A stretch of DNA of 64,000 nt from Flammeovirgaceae bacterium 311 (GTDB taxonomy: Bacteria > Bacteroidota > Bacteroidia > Cytophagales > Cyclobacteriaceae): the NCBI GenBank assembly GCA_000597885.1, contig CP004371.1:4046501-4110500 (forward strand), given 5' to 3'. Below the pieces are notes generated by a model. That model worked only from the letters and a program-made list of their open reading frames with translations. It ran no database searches and had not been told where the DNA came from. Shown in pieces: positions 53,409-61,906 of the stretch. The position numbers and the translations under genes are program-made. Within the stretch, counting starts at the first letter, position 1. Each line of letters opens with the position of its first letter.

Positions 53409-55622
53409 ATGATAATAAAAATTGTGTGTGGTGCTGCCGCTTTAGGACTGCTGGCTGCATGTACCTCTACGCCTGCTACCACGGAGGTAAATCAGGAAAC
53501 TAATAGAAATGCTGAAATGCAAACACCCAAGTACCCACTTACCCAAAAAGTGGATACCATAGACACTTATTTTGGCGAGCAGGTGGCCGACCCCTACCGC
53601 TGGCTAGAGGATGACCGCTCTGCCGAGACAGAGGCATGGGTGAAAGCTCAGAACCTGGTTACAGAAACATATCTTGATCTTATTCCTTACCGGGATAAGA
53701 TCAAAGACAGGCTTACCCGGATCTGGAACTATCCTAAAACAGGTGCCCCCTCCCGGGAAGGGAACGCCTGGTACGTTTACCGCAACAACGGGCTGCAAAA
53801 CCAGTACGTGCTCTACCGCATGGATCAGCCCGGGCAGGATGGAGAGGTGTTTCTGGACCCCAACAAGTGGAGCGAAGATGGTACCGTTGCCCTGGGGAGT
53901 GTAAGTTTTTCCAAAGATGGCAGGTATGTTGCTTACTCGGTTTCAGAATCAGGATCAGACTGGCAAACCATTCGGGTAATGGAGGCTGCCAGCCAGAAAC
54001 AGCTGAATGATGAGGTGCGCTGGGTAAAATTTTCCGGCATGAGCTGGGCCGGCGATGGCTTCTACTACAGCGCTTATGATGCCCCCAAAGATGGCGACGC
54101 CCTGAAGGGGAAAAATGAATATCACAAGATTTACTACCACAAGCTGGGCACTCCTCAAAGCCAGGACAGGCTGGTGTATGAAGATAAACAGCACCCTCTG
54201 CGAAACTTTTATGCCCAAACTACCGAAGATGAACGCTTCCTGATCATTTACGGCTCAGAAGGCACGAGTGGTAACAATGTGCTGGTGAAAGATCTTAGCA
54301 AGCCCAACAGCCAGCTTGTTAGCGTAGTAGAAGATTTCAAAAAAGACCATAATGTTGTAGATGCTGATGGCAACAGCCTGCTGCTGCTCACTACCCTTGA
54401 TGCGCCTAATAAGCGCCTGGTGCGGGTAGATCTGGGTATGCCACAATCGCAAAACTGGATAGATGTAATCCCGGAAACCAGCCGTTTGCTGGAGAGTGCT
54501 GAGACTGCGGGCGGTAAACTCTTTGTTACCTACATGCAGGATGCCGCCAGTAAGGTATACCAGTACAGCAAACAGGGCAAGCAGGAGCATGAACTGCAAC
54601 TGCCCGATATTGGCAGTGCCAGCGGTTTTGATGCTAAGCCCGAAGACCAGGAGCTTTACTATACCTTTACCTCCTTTACCAGTCCGGGTACCATTTACAG
54701 GTATAATATTCAGACTGGGGAGAGCACCCTTTTTGAAGCGCCAAAACTGGATTTTGACTTTGCCAGTTACGAAACCAAACAGGTGTTTTATACCAGCAAG
54801 GATGGCACCAAAGTACCTATGTTTATTGTGCACAAAAGGGGGCTGAAGCTGGATGGCAGCAACCCTACCTACCTCTATAGTTATGGTGGTTTCGATATCA
54901 GCATGCGCCCTGCCTTTAGTGTGGCGCGTCTGGCCTGGCTGGAGCAGGGAGGCATCTATGCACAGCCCAGCATCAGGGGCGGTGGCGAGTACGGACAGGC
55001 CTGGCACGAGGGCGGTATGAAGCAAAGCAAGCAAAACGTATTCGACGACTTTATTGCGGCTGCTGAATACCTGATCAATGAAAAGTATACCAGCAAAGAA
55101 AAACTTGCGGTGAGCGGCGGCTCTAACGGTGGCTTGCTGGTAGGAGCGGTAATGACCCAGCGCCCCGACCTCTTCCAGGTAGCCCTGCCAGCCGTAGGAG
55201 TACTGGATATGCTGCGCTACCACAAATTTACCATTGGCTGGGCCTGGGCAGTAGAATATGGCAGTTCGGAAGACAGCCAGGAGATGTTCCGCTACCTGCT
55301 GGGTTACTCACCCCTGCACAATATAAAAGAAGGGGTGGCATACCCTGCTACCATGGTAACCACCGCCGACCACGACGACCGTGTGGTACCGGCGCACAGC
55401 TTTAAGTTTATCAGTACGCTGCAGGAGAAGGGCGCTCCAGGCGAACGCGCCCCGGGTAACCCTTACCTGATTCGCATAGAAACCAAAGCAGGCCATGGTG
55501 CCGGTAAGCCAACGGCCAAGCAAATAGAAGAGTGGGCCGACCGCTACGCCTTTACCTGGTACAACATGAACTTTATACCTGATTTTGATCGGCTGGAGAG
55601 CAGAAATGTTGAGGCTAAGTAA
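53409..55622 (+). CDS. Prolyl oligopeptidase (S9 family) lipoprotein
   Basis: A 737-residue serine peptidase of family S9A. It starts MIIKIVCGAAALGLLAAC, so Cys18 is lipidated and the enzyme is anchored in the periplasm or outer membrane. A seven-bladed propeller (about 80-440) is followed by the alpha/beta-hydrolase domain: S572 in GGSNGG, D657 in HDDRVVPAHS and H696 in AGHGAG. It cleaves peptides after proline. It is divergent from the Hint gene, 97 bp apart. An earlier in-frame ATG (53361) would mask the lipoprotein signal. Confidence 0.94.
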   Translation: MIIKIVCGAAALGLLAACTSTPATTEVNQETNRNAEMQTPKYPLTQKVDTIDTYFGEQVADPYRWLEDDRSAETEAWVKAQNLVTETYLDLIPYRDKIKDRLTRIWNYPKTGAPSREGNAWYVYRNNGLQNQYVLYRMDQPGQDGEVFLDPNKWSEDGTVALGSVSFSKDGRYVAYSVSESGSDWQTIRVMEAASQKQLNDEVRWVKFSGMSWAGDGFYYSAYDAPKDGDALKGKNEYHKIYYHKLGTPQSQDRLVYEDKQHPLRNFYAQTTEDERFLIIYGSEGTSGNNVLVKDLSKPNSQLVSVVEDFKKDHNVVDADGNSLLLLTTLDAPNKRLVRVDLGMPQSQNWIDVIPETSRLLESAETAGGKLFVTYMQDAASKVYQYSKQGKQEHELQLPDIGSASGFDAKPEDQELYYTFTSFTSPGTIYRYNIQTGESTLFEAPKLDFDFASYETKQVFYTSKDGTKVPMFIVHKRGLKLDGSNPTYLYSYGGFDISMRPAFSVARLAWLEQGGIYAQPSIRGGGEYGQAWHEGGMKQSKQNVFDDFIAAAEYLINEKYTSKEKLAVSGGSNGGLLVGAVMTQRPDLFQVALPAVGVLDMLRYHKFTIGWAWAVEYGSSEDSQEMFRYLLGYSPLHNIKEGVAYPATMVTTADHDDRVVPAHSFKFISTLQEKGAPGERAPGNPYLIRIETKAGHGAGKPTAKQIEEWADRYAFTWYNMNFIPDFDRLESRNVEAK

Positions 55623-55649
55623 AGGCTGATTGGATTAGTATTATAAATC

Positions 55650-55687
55650 AAAAAGCGGCGCTACTGAAGAAGTAGTGCCGCTTTTTT
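55650..55687. terminator. Terminator between convergent genes
   Basis: An AAAAAGCGGC-containing arm (from 55650) and its partner ending GCCGCTTTTTT (to 55687) with inner CTACT/AGTAG form a long stem with a short loop. It can stop transcripts from both sides. Confidence 0.85.
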
Positions 55688-55715
55688 ATGGGGTTTTATA
55701 CATAAGCTTAGGAGA

Positions 55716-56327
55716 CTACAGCTGCCGGTTTAATTTTCTTAGTGCTTTGCGGTGTTTTCTGTTAAGTCTTTTTCCTTTTGCTTCCAACCAATAGCCAAAA
55801 TCTTTTGCAATTTTACCTTCATTCAGCTGGTCAGTAGAGAAATATCCGGTGCTTACTTTTCTAAGCAGCTCATGTTCATCAGTAAAACCCATTGATATTA
55901 GTGTTCCTGAATAAGAAACTGAGGTAACATACCGGTTGTGTGGTGTGAAATAAAAAGCAACGGGAAGCGGAACACCTCCTGCTGCCAGCGCTAATGGACC
56001 ACCTATGCCTATCACGGTTAAAAGTAAAGCAGAGGTTTTATCAGCTTTGGTGGCCAGCCTGCAATCCAGAATTTGCAAGTGCATGTCTGCAAAAGCCTGG
56101 TCTGCCGTTATCAGAAACTTGATCTTGTTCTTTGCCCGTCCATTTATTTTGTAAAAATATTGTTGTGCTGAAATCTTTAGCGATTCTTCAAATTCAGGTC
56201 GTACCTCTGCTGATTGTACAGAAACTGCCACCCATATTGTATCGGGTAGGTTCAAATAATCGAGTTGCTGGGCTGTTAACAGCTTAGTGGTCAGCAGAAA
56301 AACTAAGAACAGGAGGTGCCTTTTCAT
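55716..56327 (-). CDS. Secreted protein of unknown function
   Basis: A 203-residue exported protein with a signal peptide (about 1-19, LLTAQQ). The mature part has a central hydrophobic segment (about 98-128, ALLLTVIGIGGPLALAAGGVPLPVAFYF) and a very basic C-terminus (KGKRLNRKHRKALRKLNRQL). No family is recognised. The hydrophobic stretch could be a membrane hairpin. Single gene with a terminator downstream. Confidence 0.65.
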   Translation of the reverse strand: MKRHLLFLVFLLTTKLLTAQQLDYLNLPDTIWVAVSVQSAEVRPEFEESLKISAQQYFYKINGRAKNKIKFLITADQAFADMHLQILDCRLATKADKTSALLLTVIGIGGPLALAAGGVPLPVAFYFTPHNRYVTSVSYSGTLISMGFTDEHELLRKVSTGYFSTDQLNEGKIAKDFGYWLEAKGKRLNRKHRKALRKLNRQL

Positions 56328-56476
56328 CAGAACAGAGGTTGACTAACAATTAAGAGGGTTGTAATTTAAAAAAACAATCGTTTTTTCTAACATTATTCAT
56401 CATGATGTTGAAAGATCTACGTCTGTTCAAATCGCAGGAAAAGAGAATGCACACCAGCCATCCAGGAAAGATTTGA

Positions 56477-56484
56477 TACCTTTG
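56477..56484 (+). promoter_or_regulatory. -7 box for GNAT gene, near-leaderless
   Basis: TACCTTTG is an exact TAnnTTTG ending only 7 bases before the ATG at 56492, so the transcript would start at or next to the start codon. Confidence 0.5.
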
Positions 56485-56491
56485 TATTCAA

Positions 56492-56974
56492 ATGAGAGAC
56501 AGAGAAAATATCACCATCCGCACCGGCACCCGCGAAGATCTGCCGCAGGTGCTGGGGCTTATTAAGGAGCTGGCAGAGTACGAACGTGCACCACAGGAAG
56601 TTGATAATACCGTGGAGCGCATGGAGCAGGATGGCTTCGGTCCGGAAAAAGTATTTGATTTTTTAGTGGCTGAAAAGGAAGGCCGTATCGTTGGCCTGGC
56701 CCTGTACTACTGGAGCTACAGCACCTGGAAGGGCAAATGCATGTACCTGGAGGACCTGGTTGTTACCGAAAGCCAGCGTCGCTTTGGCGTAGGGCGCCTG
56801 CTTTTCCGGGAGCTCATTAAAATAGCCAGAGAAAAAGATGTGCGCCGCTTAAGCTGGCAGGTGTTGGAATGGAACGAACCCGCCATCCAGTTTTACAAAG
56901 GAATAGGCGCCCAGCTAGACCCCGAATGGATCAACGGCCGCCTTACTTACGAGCAGCTGAAGCATATTGAGTAG
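56492..56974 (+). CDS. GNAT N-acetyltransferase, SSAT-like
   Basis: A 160-residue acetyl-CoA-dependent transferase. The fold is complete: GTREDLPQVLGLIKELAEYERAP, YYWSYSTWKGKCMYLEDLVV, the acetyl-CoA loop ESQRRFGVGRLLF, and LEWNEPAIQFYKGIGA. The pattern is that of spermidine/thialysine N-acetyltransferases (SSAT group). Substrate is inferred. Single gene. Confidence 0.88.
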   Translation: MRDRENITIRTGTREDLPQVLGLIKELAEYERAPQEVDNTVERMEQDGFGPEKVFDFLVAEKEGRIVGLALYYWSYSTWKGKCMYLEDLVVTESQRRFGVGRLLFRELIKIAREKDVRRLSWQVLEWNEPAIQFYKGIGAQLDPEWINGRLTYEQLKHIE

Positions 56975-57031
56975 TCTTTATACCGCTGCGGCAGACCGTT
57001 AAATACTTATTATACAGTTTATACAGTACCT

Positions 57032-57337
57032 TTATTGTATCACCTGCTCCATCAGGGTGCGGAAGGAGAGGGCTTTTTCGCCATAGCGTTCGGCATGCTG
57101 CTGGCGCAGGCGGGGGGCGTAATCGCGCAGGTAGTTATCCATGTCGTTAATATCGAGGGCAAAATACTGAATGGCATAGGTGCGTCCGCCTTCCACCTCG
57201 TTCAGGATTCTGAAGATCTTGTGGTCTACAAATTTTCGGGTAGCCATTACCTCGGGAATATGTATTTCCTGCATCCATCTGAGCCAGTCTTTCTCTACGC
57301 CCGGATCTACGCTTACAGTTACATTATAGAGTATCAT
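57032..57337 (-). CDS. DUF4286 family protein
   Basis: A 101-residue soluble protein starting MILYNVTVSVDPGVEKDWLRWM, with a ferredoxin-like alpha/beta layout (IHIPEVMATRKFVDHKIFRIL, YAIQYFALD). This is the DUF4286 pattern, common in Bacteroidota. Function unknown. An earlier ATG at 57376 would add a stretch not seen in the family. Divergent from cruF. Confidence 0.82.
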   Translation of the reverse strand: MILYNVTVSVDPGVEKDWLRWMQEIHIPEVMATRKFVDHKIFRILNEVEGGRTYAIQYFALDINDMDNYLRDYAPRLRQQHAERYGEKALSFRTLMEQVIQ

Positions 57338-57413
57338 AGTTTTTTTCTGTTCCTGTTTTGGGTAATTATAGAACAAGACTTAGAGAAAGTCTAAAAAAAT
57401 GCATTAATTTTCA

Positions 57414-58076
57414 ATGTTGATGCAACGAACAATACCTTCTAAAGAGCTTAGCTCTGCCAGGCGCTATGCGCCTGTGCTCCTGGCTGCTTCCTATTTAACG
57501 GGGCTTGTGGGCTTGTTAATACCTCAGAGCAGGGAGCTTTTTCAGCTGCTTACCCCTTTTCATTTGCTGCTTACTGCAGCCATCCTCTTTTGGTTTCATA
57601 GGGAATGGAATGCGCCATTTATGCTTTTTTGCGGACTTGCATTTGCAGTAGGGTATGGTGTAGAAGTGGCCGGCGTGCATACAGGTAAAATTTTTGGGGA
57701 GTACCGTTATGGCGATGCCTTTGGTGTAAAGCTTTTTGAGGTGCCGCTGTTAATGGGGCTCAACTGGCTGGTACTGGTATACATAGCAGGGGTAATTTGT
57801 GAACCCCTTAGGTGGCCTGCCTGGGCAAAGGCAGCCCTTGCAGCAGCCATGCTCATTGTGCTTGATATGCTCATGGAGCCCATTACCAGTACTTACGATT
57901 TCTGGTACTGGGCAGATGGAGAGATACCGCTGCAGAACTTTATTGCATGGTTTGTTACCGCCTATTTATTACTGCTGCTGTTCTACCTGCTACCCCTGCA
58001 GCGGCACAATCCAATGGCGCTACCTTTGTATATTATGCAGCTTATCTTCTTTGGTTCTTTGTTTTTGTTTACGTAA
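57414..58076 (+). CDS. cruF: Carotenoid 1',2'-hydratase family (CruF-like)
   Basis: A 220-residue integral membrane protein with about seven hydrophobic segments and the family's conserved acidic residues: VGYGVEVAGVHTGKIFGEYRYGD, LNWLVLVY and LDMLMEPITSTYDFWYW. CruF-type enzymes (the Caroten_synth family) add water to the 1',2' double bond of the acyclic end of carotenoids, giving a tertiary hydroxyl as in myxol, saproxanthin or flexixanthin. It heads the carotenoid block: crtZ follows after 68 bp. Either of two close ATGs (57414, 57420) may be used. Confidence 0.85.
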   Translation: MLMQRTIPSKELSSARRYAPVLLAASYLTGLVGLLIPQSRELFQLLTPFHLLLTAAILFWFHREWNAPFMLFCGLAFAVGYGVEVAGVHTGKIFGEYRYGDAFGVKLFEVPLLMGLNWLVLVYIAGVICEPLRWPAWAKAALAAAMLIVLDMLMEPITSTYDFWYWADGEIPLQNFIAWFVTAYLLLLLFYLLPLQRHNPMALPLYIMQLIFFGSLFLFT

Positions 58077-58144
58077 AATGCAGGCAGTGTTAAACATGAT
58101 GGCGGAAGTTCAGTTATCAAAGCAGGAACTATAGAATAGGAGAT

Positions 58145-58606
58145 ATGGAGGGGCTGTTTACAGCAATCGGTAGTTTTATTTTAATGGAGGTAATTTCCTG
58201 GGCTATGCATAAGTATATTATGCATGGGCCGCTCTGGCACATACACAAAACACATCATGTGCATGAAAAAGGATTTTTTGAGCTGAATGACCTGTTTTCG
58301 CTGTTTTTTGGCAGCATTGCAGTAGCATTAATTGTGCTGGGATTAGAACATAGTAACCCATATGCATTAGGAGCTGGTGTAGGAGTTTCTGTTTATGGTT
58401 TAACATATTTTGTGTTGCATGACGTACTCATACACCGGCGAATAAAAGCATTAGGGAAATTGCGAAATCCGTACCTGAAGGCACTGGCAGATGCACACCG
58501 CGATCATCATCGTACCCGGAAACGGGATGGCGCAGTTGTCTTTGGCTTGTTATGGGTTCCGCTTCGATACTTCAGACAGCAAAACCGGAAAGGAAGGATA
58601 GCGTGA
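58145..58606 (+). CDS. crtZ: Beta-carotene hydroxylase
   Basis: A 153-residue membrane di-iron hydroxylase that adds 3-hydroxyl groups to beta-ionone rings. All histidine boxes are present: H22-x4-H27, H34-x2-H37-H38, HDVLIHRR and HRDHH. Hydrophobic segments lie at about 5-20 and 52-95. Its stop (TGA 58604-58606) overlaps the start (GTG) of the MerR-like regulator as GTGA, indicating translational coupling. Confidence 0.94.
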   Translation: MEGLFTAIGSFILMEVISWAMHKYIMHGPLWHIHKTHHVHEKGFFELNDLFSLFFGSIAVALIVLGLEHSNPYALGAGVGVSVYGLTYFVLHDVLIHRRIKALGKLRNPYLKALADAHRDHHRTRKRDGAVVFGLLWVPLRYFRQQNRKGRIA

Positions 58607-59511
58607 GCCACTACTCTATTAAAGATTTAGAACATCTTTCGGGCATAAAAGCCCACACCCTGCGTATTTGGGAGCAGCGTTATAATTTTCTGCACCCCAA
58701 GCGTACAGACACCAACATCCGTCTTTATGATGATGATGACCTAAGGCTCATACTAAACGTATCCCTGCTGCGCGACAACGGCTATAAGATATCAAAAATT
58801 GCGGGGATGGATGCCAGGCAGATCGGCGAAGCCGTGCGGCAGATCACAGACCAGCAAACCAGCCACCACAATGAACAGATCCATGCCCTTAGCCTGGCTA
58901 TGATAGATCTGGACGAGGAGCGTTTTGAAAAGATCATGTCGACCAATATTCTGCAGCAGGGATTTGAGCAAACAATGCTGCAGGTGGTATTTCCTTTTTT
59001 GCGCAAAATAGGGGTGCTCTGGCAAACTGGCTCTGTGAGCCCGGCCCAGGAGCACTTTATTTCTAACCTGATTCGCCAGAAGCTGATTGTGGCCATAGAT
59101 GGCACCTATGTATCCAGCAAAGACAAAAGCCGCAAGTACCTGCTCTATTTACCCGAGGGAGAGCTGCATGAGCTAACCCTGCTGTTTTGCTACTATGTTA
59201 TCAAGAGTCGCAAGAACCGGGTGATTTACCTGGGCCAGAATGTTCCCCTGCCCGATGTGGAAAGTACCTATCAGATCTACAACCCGGATTATGTGCTAAC
59301 TGTCATCACCACAAACAAGTCGGTAGCAAAAACCCAGAAATACATTAACATGGTAGGCGATAAATTTAAAGGTGCGCAGCTGCTGCTTTCGGGCTATCAG
59401 TTGTTAAGCAACGATATCAAACTGCCGCCCAATGCAACCCTGCTCAGGAGGCTGGAAGATTTTGTCAGCCTGATGGTACAGCGTAGCGAAAAAAGCATAT
59501 TTCAGGAGTAA
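58603..59511 (+). CDS. MerR-type regulator, CarH/CarA-like
   Basis: A 302-residue regulator starting at a GTG that overlaps crtZ. Residues 1-70 are a MerR winged helix (YSIKDLEHLSGIKAHTLRIWEQRY). Residues about 90-170 are a B12-cap-like four-helix domain, and about 175-295 resemble a cobalamin-binding Rossmann fold. CarH hallmarks are partly kept: W140 and E150-H151 have the same spacing as W131 and E141-H142 of Thermus CarH, and H189 fits the cobalamin-ligand His. Two differences are seen: the residue after the Trp is Gln (not His132, the light-state ligand) and ExHxxG is ExHxxT. It may use B12 differently or not at all. Expected target: the carotenoid genes next to it. Confidence 0.85.
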   Translation: MSHYSIKDLEHLSGIKAHTLRIWEQRYNFLHPKRTDTNIRLYDDDDLRLILNVSLLRDNGYKISKIAGMDARQIGEAVRQITDQQTSHHNEQIHALSLAMIDLDEERFEKIMSTNILQQGFEQTMLQVVFPFLRKIGVLWQTGSVSPAQEHFISNLIRQKLIVAIDGTYVSSKDKSRKYLLYLPEGELHELTLLFCYYVIKSRKNRVIYLGQNVPLPDVESTYQIYNPDYVLTVITTNKSVAKTQKYINMVGDKFKGAQLLLSGYQLLSNDIKLPPNATLLRRLEDFVSLMVQRSEKSIFQE

Positions 59512-59584
59512 AGACAGGAGTGTTGATGCCTGCTTCTGAAACTGCCGAAAAACATTAAACAATTGGGGAATTAATCCTCAACAA

Positions 59585-59628
59585 ATCTTTAAAAAATCCG
59601 CCTTTTCGAAAAGGGCGGGTTTTATTTT
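59585..59628 (+). terminator. Terminator after the regulator, with 60-bp spacer content
   Basis: AAAATCCGCC pairs with GGCGGGTTTT around TTTTCGAAAA, followed by a T run, about 80 bases past the regulator's stop. The rest of the 376-bp gap to 59887 holds the sigma-factor promoter and is otherwise AT-rich and gene-free. Confidence 0.75.
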
Positions 59629-59820
59629 TTGTTGGAAGTGTATTTCGGTAATAAATTTTGAAATATCATATAAATACAACGTAACCCTGCTGTATAAGAG
59701 CCGTATATCTATCACAGACGATTTTCATACTATTCTGCCGCTTCTCCGGAAGTAGCCCTCTCCTCCTCTGCATTGCTCAAGACATTTTTTAACTTTTTTC
59801 CAAAAATCTTTTACAAAGTC

Positions 59821-59850
59821 TTGACATTTAGGTTCAACCTTATAATTTTG
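59821..59850 (+). promoter_or_regulatory. Near-ideal promoter of the carotenoid sigma operon
   Basis: TTGACA (59821-59826) and TAATTTTG (59843-59850) are separated so that 19 bases lie between TTG and the -7 box, matching TTG-N19-TAnnTTTG. It also looks like a classical -35. The predicted start is near 59857, giving a leader of about 30 bases to the ATG at 59888. Confidence 0.7.
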
Positions 59851-59887
59851 TTTATAGACTTTTTAAGCCAACTTAAACATTTTTTGC

Positions 59888-60397
59888 ATGACAGCACTAG
59901 AGTTCAGCTATTCCCTCAACAAGATGTCCAAATCCCTAAAGCCATTTGCGCTTAAGCTTACTAAAGACATGGAGGAAGCCAATGATCTGTTGCAGGAGAC
60001 CATCCTGAAAGCCTTTACGAATCGAGATAAGTTTGCCGACGGTACCAATCTTAAAGCTTGGTTATATACAATTATGAAAAACACCTTTATTACCAACTAT
60101 CAGCGGATGGTAAGAAGAAATACGTTCATCGACACTACTGATAACCTGCACTACATTAACTCTACGGAGAACATTACAGAGAATTTAGCATACACAAGCT
60201 TTGCGCTTAAAGACATTAATGAGGCCATTGTAAATCTCGAAGATGCTTACAAAACGCCTTTCATGATGCACTTCCGTGGTTTTAAATACCATGAGATTGC
60301 AGATAAGTTAAATATTCCAATAGGTACGGTAAAAAACCGCATACACATAGCACGTAAGGAGCTTAAGGGCAAACTGAAGAACTATGCGGTGAAGTAG
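59888..60397 (+). CDS. ECF-type RNA polymerase sigma factor
   Basis: A 169-residue sigma factor with region 2 (about 15-85: ANDLLQETILKAFTNRDKF, LKAWLYTIMKNTFITNYQR) and region 4 (about 110-165: EAYKTPF-like segment, YHEIADKLNIPIGTVKNRIHIARKELK). No anti-sigma gene is adjacent. It lies 15 bp before crtI; sigma genes next to crtI are common in Bacteroidota, so it is expected to drive carotenoid genes under stress or light. Confidence 0.92.
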   Translation: MTALEFSYSLNKMSKSLKPFALKLTKDMEEANDLLQETILKAFTNRDKFADGTNLKAWLYTIMKNTFITNYQRMVRRNTFIDTTDNLHYINSTENITENLAYTSFALKDINEAIVNLEDAYKTPFMMHFRGFKYHEIADKLNIPIGTVKNRIHIARKELKGKLKNYAVK

Positions 60398-60412
60398 CCA
60401 GAGCGCCACTTC

Positions 60413-61888
60413 ATGAACAAACAAATAGTAGTAATAGGAGCAGGTTTTGCCGGACTGGCAGCTGCTTCATGTCTGGCTAAAGCCGGGCACTCTGTAACGG
60501 TAGTAGAAAAAAATATAACCCCCGGTGGGCGTGCTCGCGCGTTCAAAGCTGGGGGTTTTATGTATGATATGGGCCCCAGCTGGTACTGGATGCCTGATGT
60601 TTTTGAGCAGTATTTCGCTCTTTTCGGCCACTCACCAGCAGACTTTTACGACCTGCGCCGACTAGACCCTTCTTACAGGGTGTTTTTTGGGAAGGACGAT
60701 ATGCAGGATTTGCCTGCTGCCATGCAGGACCTGTATGCGCTGTTCAACAGCCTGGAGCCCGGCAGTGGCAGAGCCCTGCAGGAGTTTTTGCAGCAGGCAG
60801 CTTATAAATATAAGGTGGGCATGAAAGACCTGGTGTACAGGCCCGGCCGAAGCCTGAAAGAATTTATGAGCCTGCGCCTGCTGCTGGATGTACTTAAGCT
60901 GGATGTATTCAAGTCTTTGCATGGGCATGCGCGCAAGTTTTTCAGCCATCCGCAGTTGCTGCAGATAGTAGAATTTCCGGTGCTGTTCCTTGGGGCCACT
61001 CCACAAAATACACCTGCACTTTACAGCCTGATGAACTATGCCGATATGGGCCTGGGCACCTGGTACCCTATGGGAGGTATGCATAAAATTGTGGAGGGCA
61101 TGGTAAAGGTAGCCCAGGATCAGGGCGTGCAGCTGGTACTGGATTGCCCCGTGCACCAAATAGTGGTAGAAAAGGGCAAAGCAACCAAAGTAGTAACTGC
61201 TAAAGGAGATTTTAAAGCCGATGTGGTGGTGGCAGGTGCAGATTATCACCATGTGGAGCAGGAGTTGCTGGATCCGCAATGGCGCACCTATGGAACTGAT
61301 TACTGGAAAAAACGGACCATGGCTCCCTCCAGCCTCTTATTTTACCTGGGTGTTAACAAGCGGCTCCAGAATTTGCAGCACCACAACCTGTTTTTTGATC
61401 GCGATTTCGGAAAGCATGCGCAGGAAATTTACCAGCAGCCGCAATGGCCCAGCGATCCGCTCTTTTATGCCTGCGTACCTTCTATTACAGATCCAACTGT
61501 GGCCCCTGCCGGATCTGAAAACCTGTTTCTGCTGGTGCCGGTAGCACCAGGCCTGGAGGATACGGAAGAAGTCCGAGAGCACTATTATAATCGTATTATG
61601 ACAAGGCTGGAAGACCTGACAGGCCAGTCGGTAGCAGATGCAGTGGTATACAAGCGCAGCTATGCCCATAAAGATTTTATGAGTGATTACCATGCTTTCC
61701 GGGGCAATGCATATGGTTTAGCCAATACCCTGCGCCAGACAGCACTCCTGAAGCCTTCTCTGAAAAGTAAAAAGGTAAAAAACCTTTACTATACAGGCCA
61801 GCTAACTGTGCCGGGACCCGGTGTTCCGCCTTCACTGATATCAGGACAGGTGGTAGCCGGTGAGATTAACAAAGACATAGCAAATTAA
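60413..61888 (+). CDS. crtI: Phytoene desaturase
   Basis: A 491-residue FAD-dependent desaturase that converts phytoene to lycopene. The dinucleotide fold is VVIGAGFAGLAAASCLAKAG followed by VVEKNITPGGRARAF; the C-terminal FAD/substrate motif is GQLTVPGPGVPPSLISGQVVAGEI. Pairing with crtB supports CrtI rather than the related CrtD (hydroxyneurosporene desaturase). crtB follows 18 bp downstream. Confidence 0.93.
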   Translation: MNKQIVVIGAGFAGLAAASCLAKAGHSVTVVEKNITPGGRARAFKAGGFMYDMGPSWYWMPDVFEQYFALFGHSPADFYDLRRLDPSYRVFFGKDDMQDLPAAMQDLYALFNSLEPGSGRALQEFLQQAAYKYKVGMKDLVYRPGRSLKEFMSLRLLLDVLKLDVFKSLHGHARKFFSHPQLLQIVEFPVLFLGATPQNTPALYSLMNYADMGLGTWYPMGGMHKIVEGMVKVAQDQGVQLVLDCPVHQIVVEKGKATKVVTAKGDFKADVVVAGADYHHVEQELLDPQWRTYGTDYWKKRTMAPSSLLFYLGVNKRLQNLQHHNLFFDRDFGKHAQEIYQQPQWPSDPLFYACVPSITDPTVAPAGSENLFLLVPVAPGLEDTEEVREHYYNRIMTRLEDLTGQSVADAVVYKRSYAHKDFMSDYHAFRGNAYGLANTLRQTALLKPSLKSKKVKNLYYTGQLTVPGPGVPPSLISGQVVAGEINKDIAN

Positions 61889-61906
61889 CATTCAGCTATT
61901 GGTGGT

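Noticed and set aside
54255-55223. 322-codon leftward frame inside the prolyl oligopeptidase gene
   Set aside because: Antisense shadow of a well-supported enzyme; its product has no domain.
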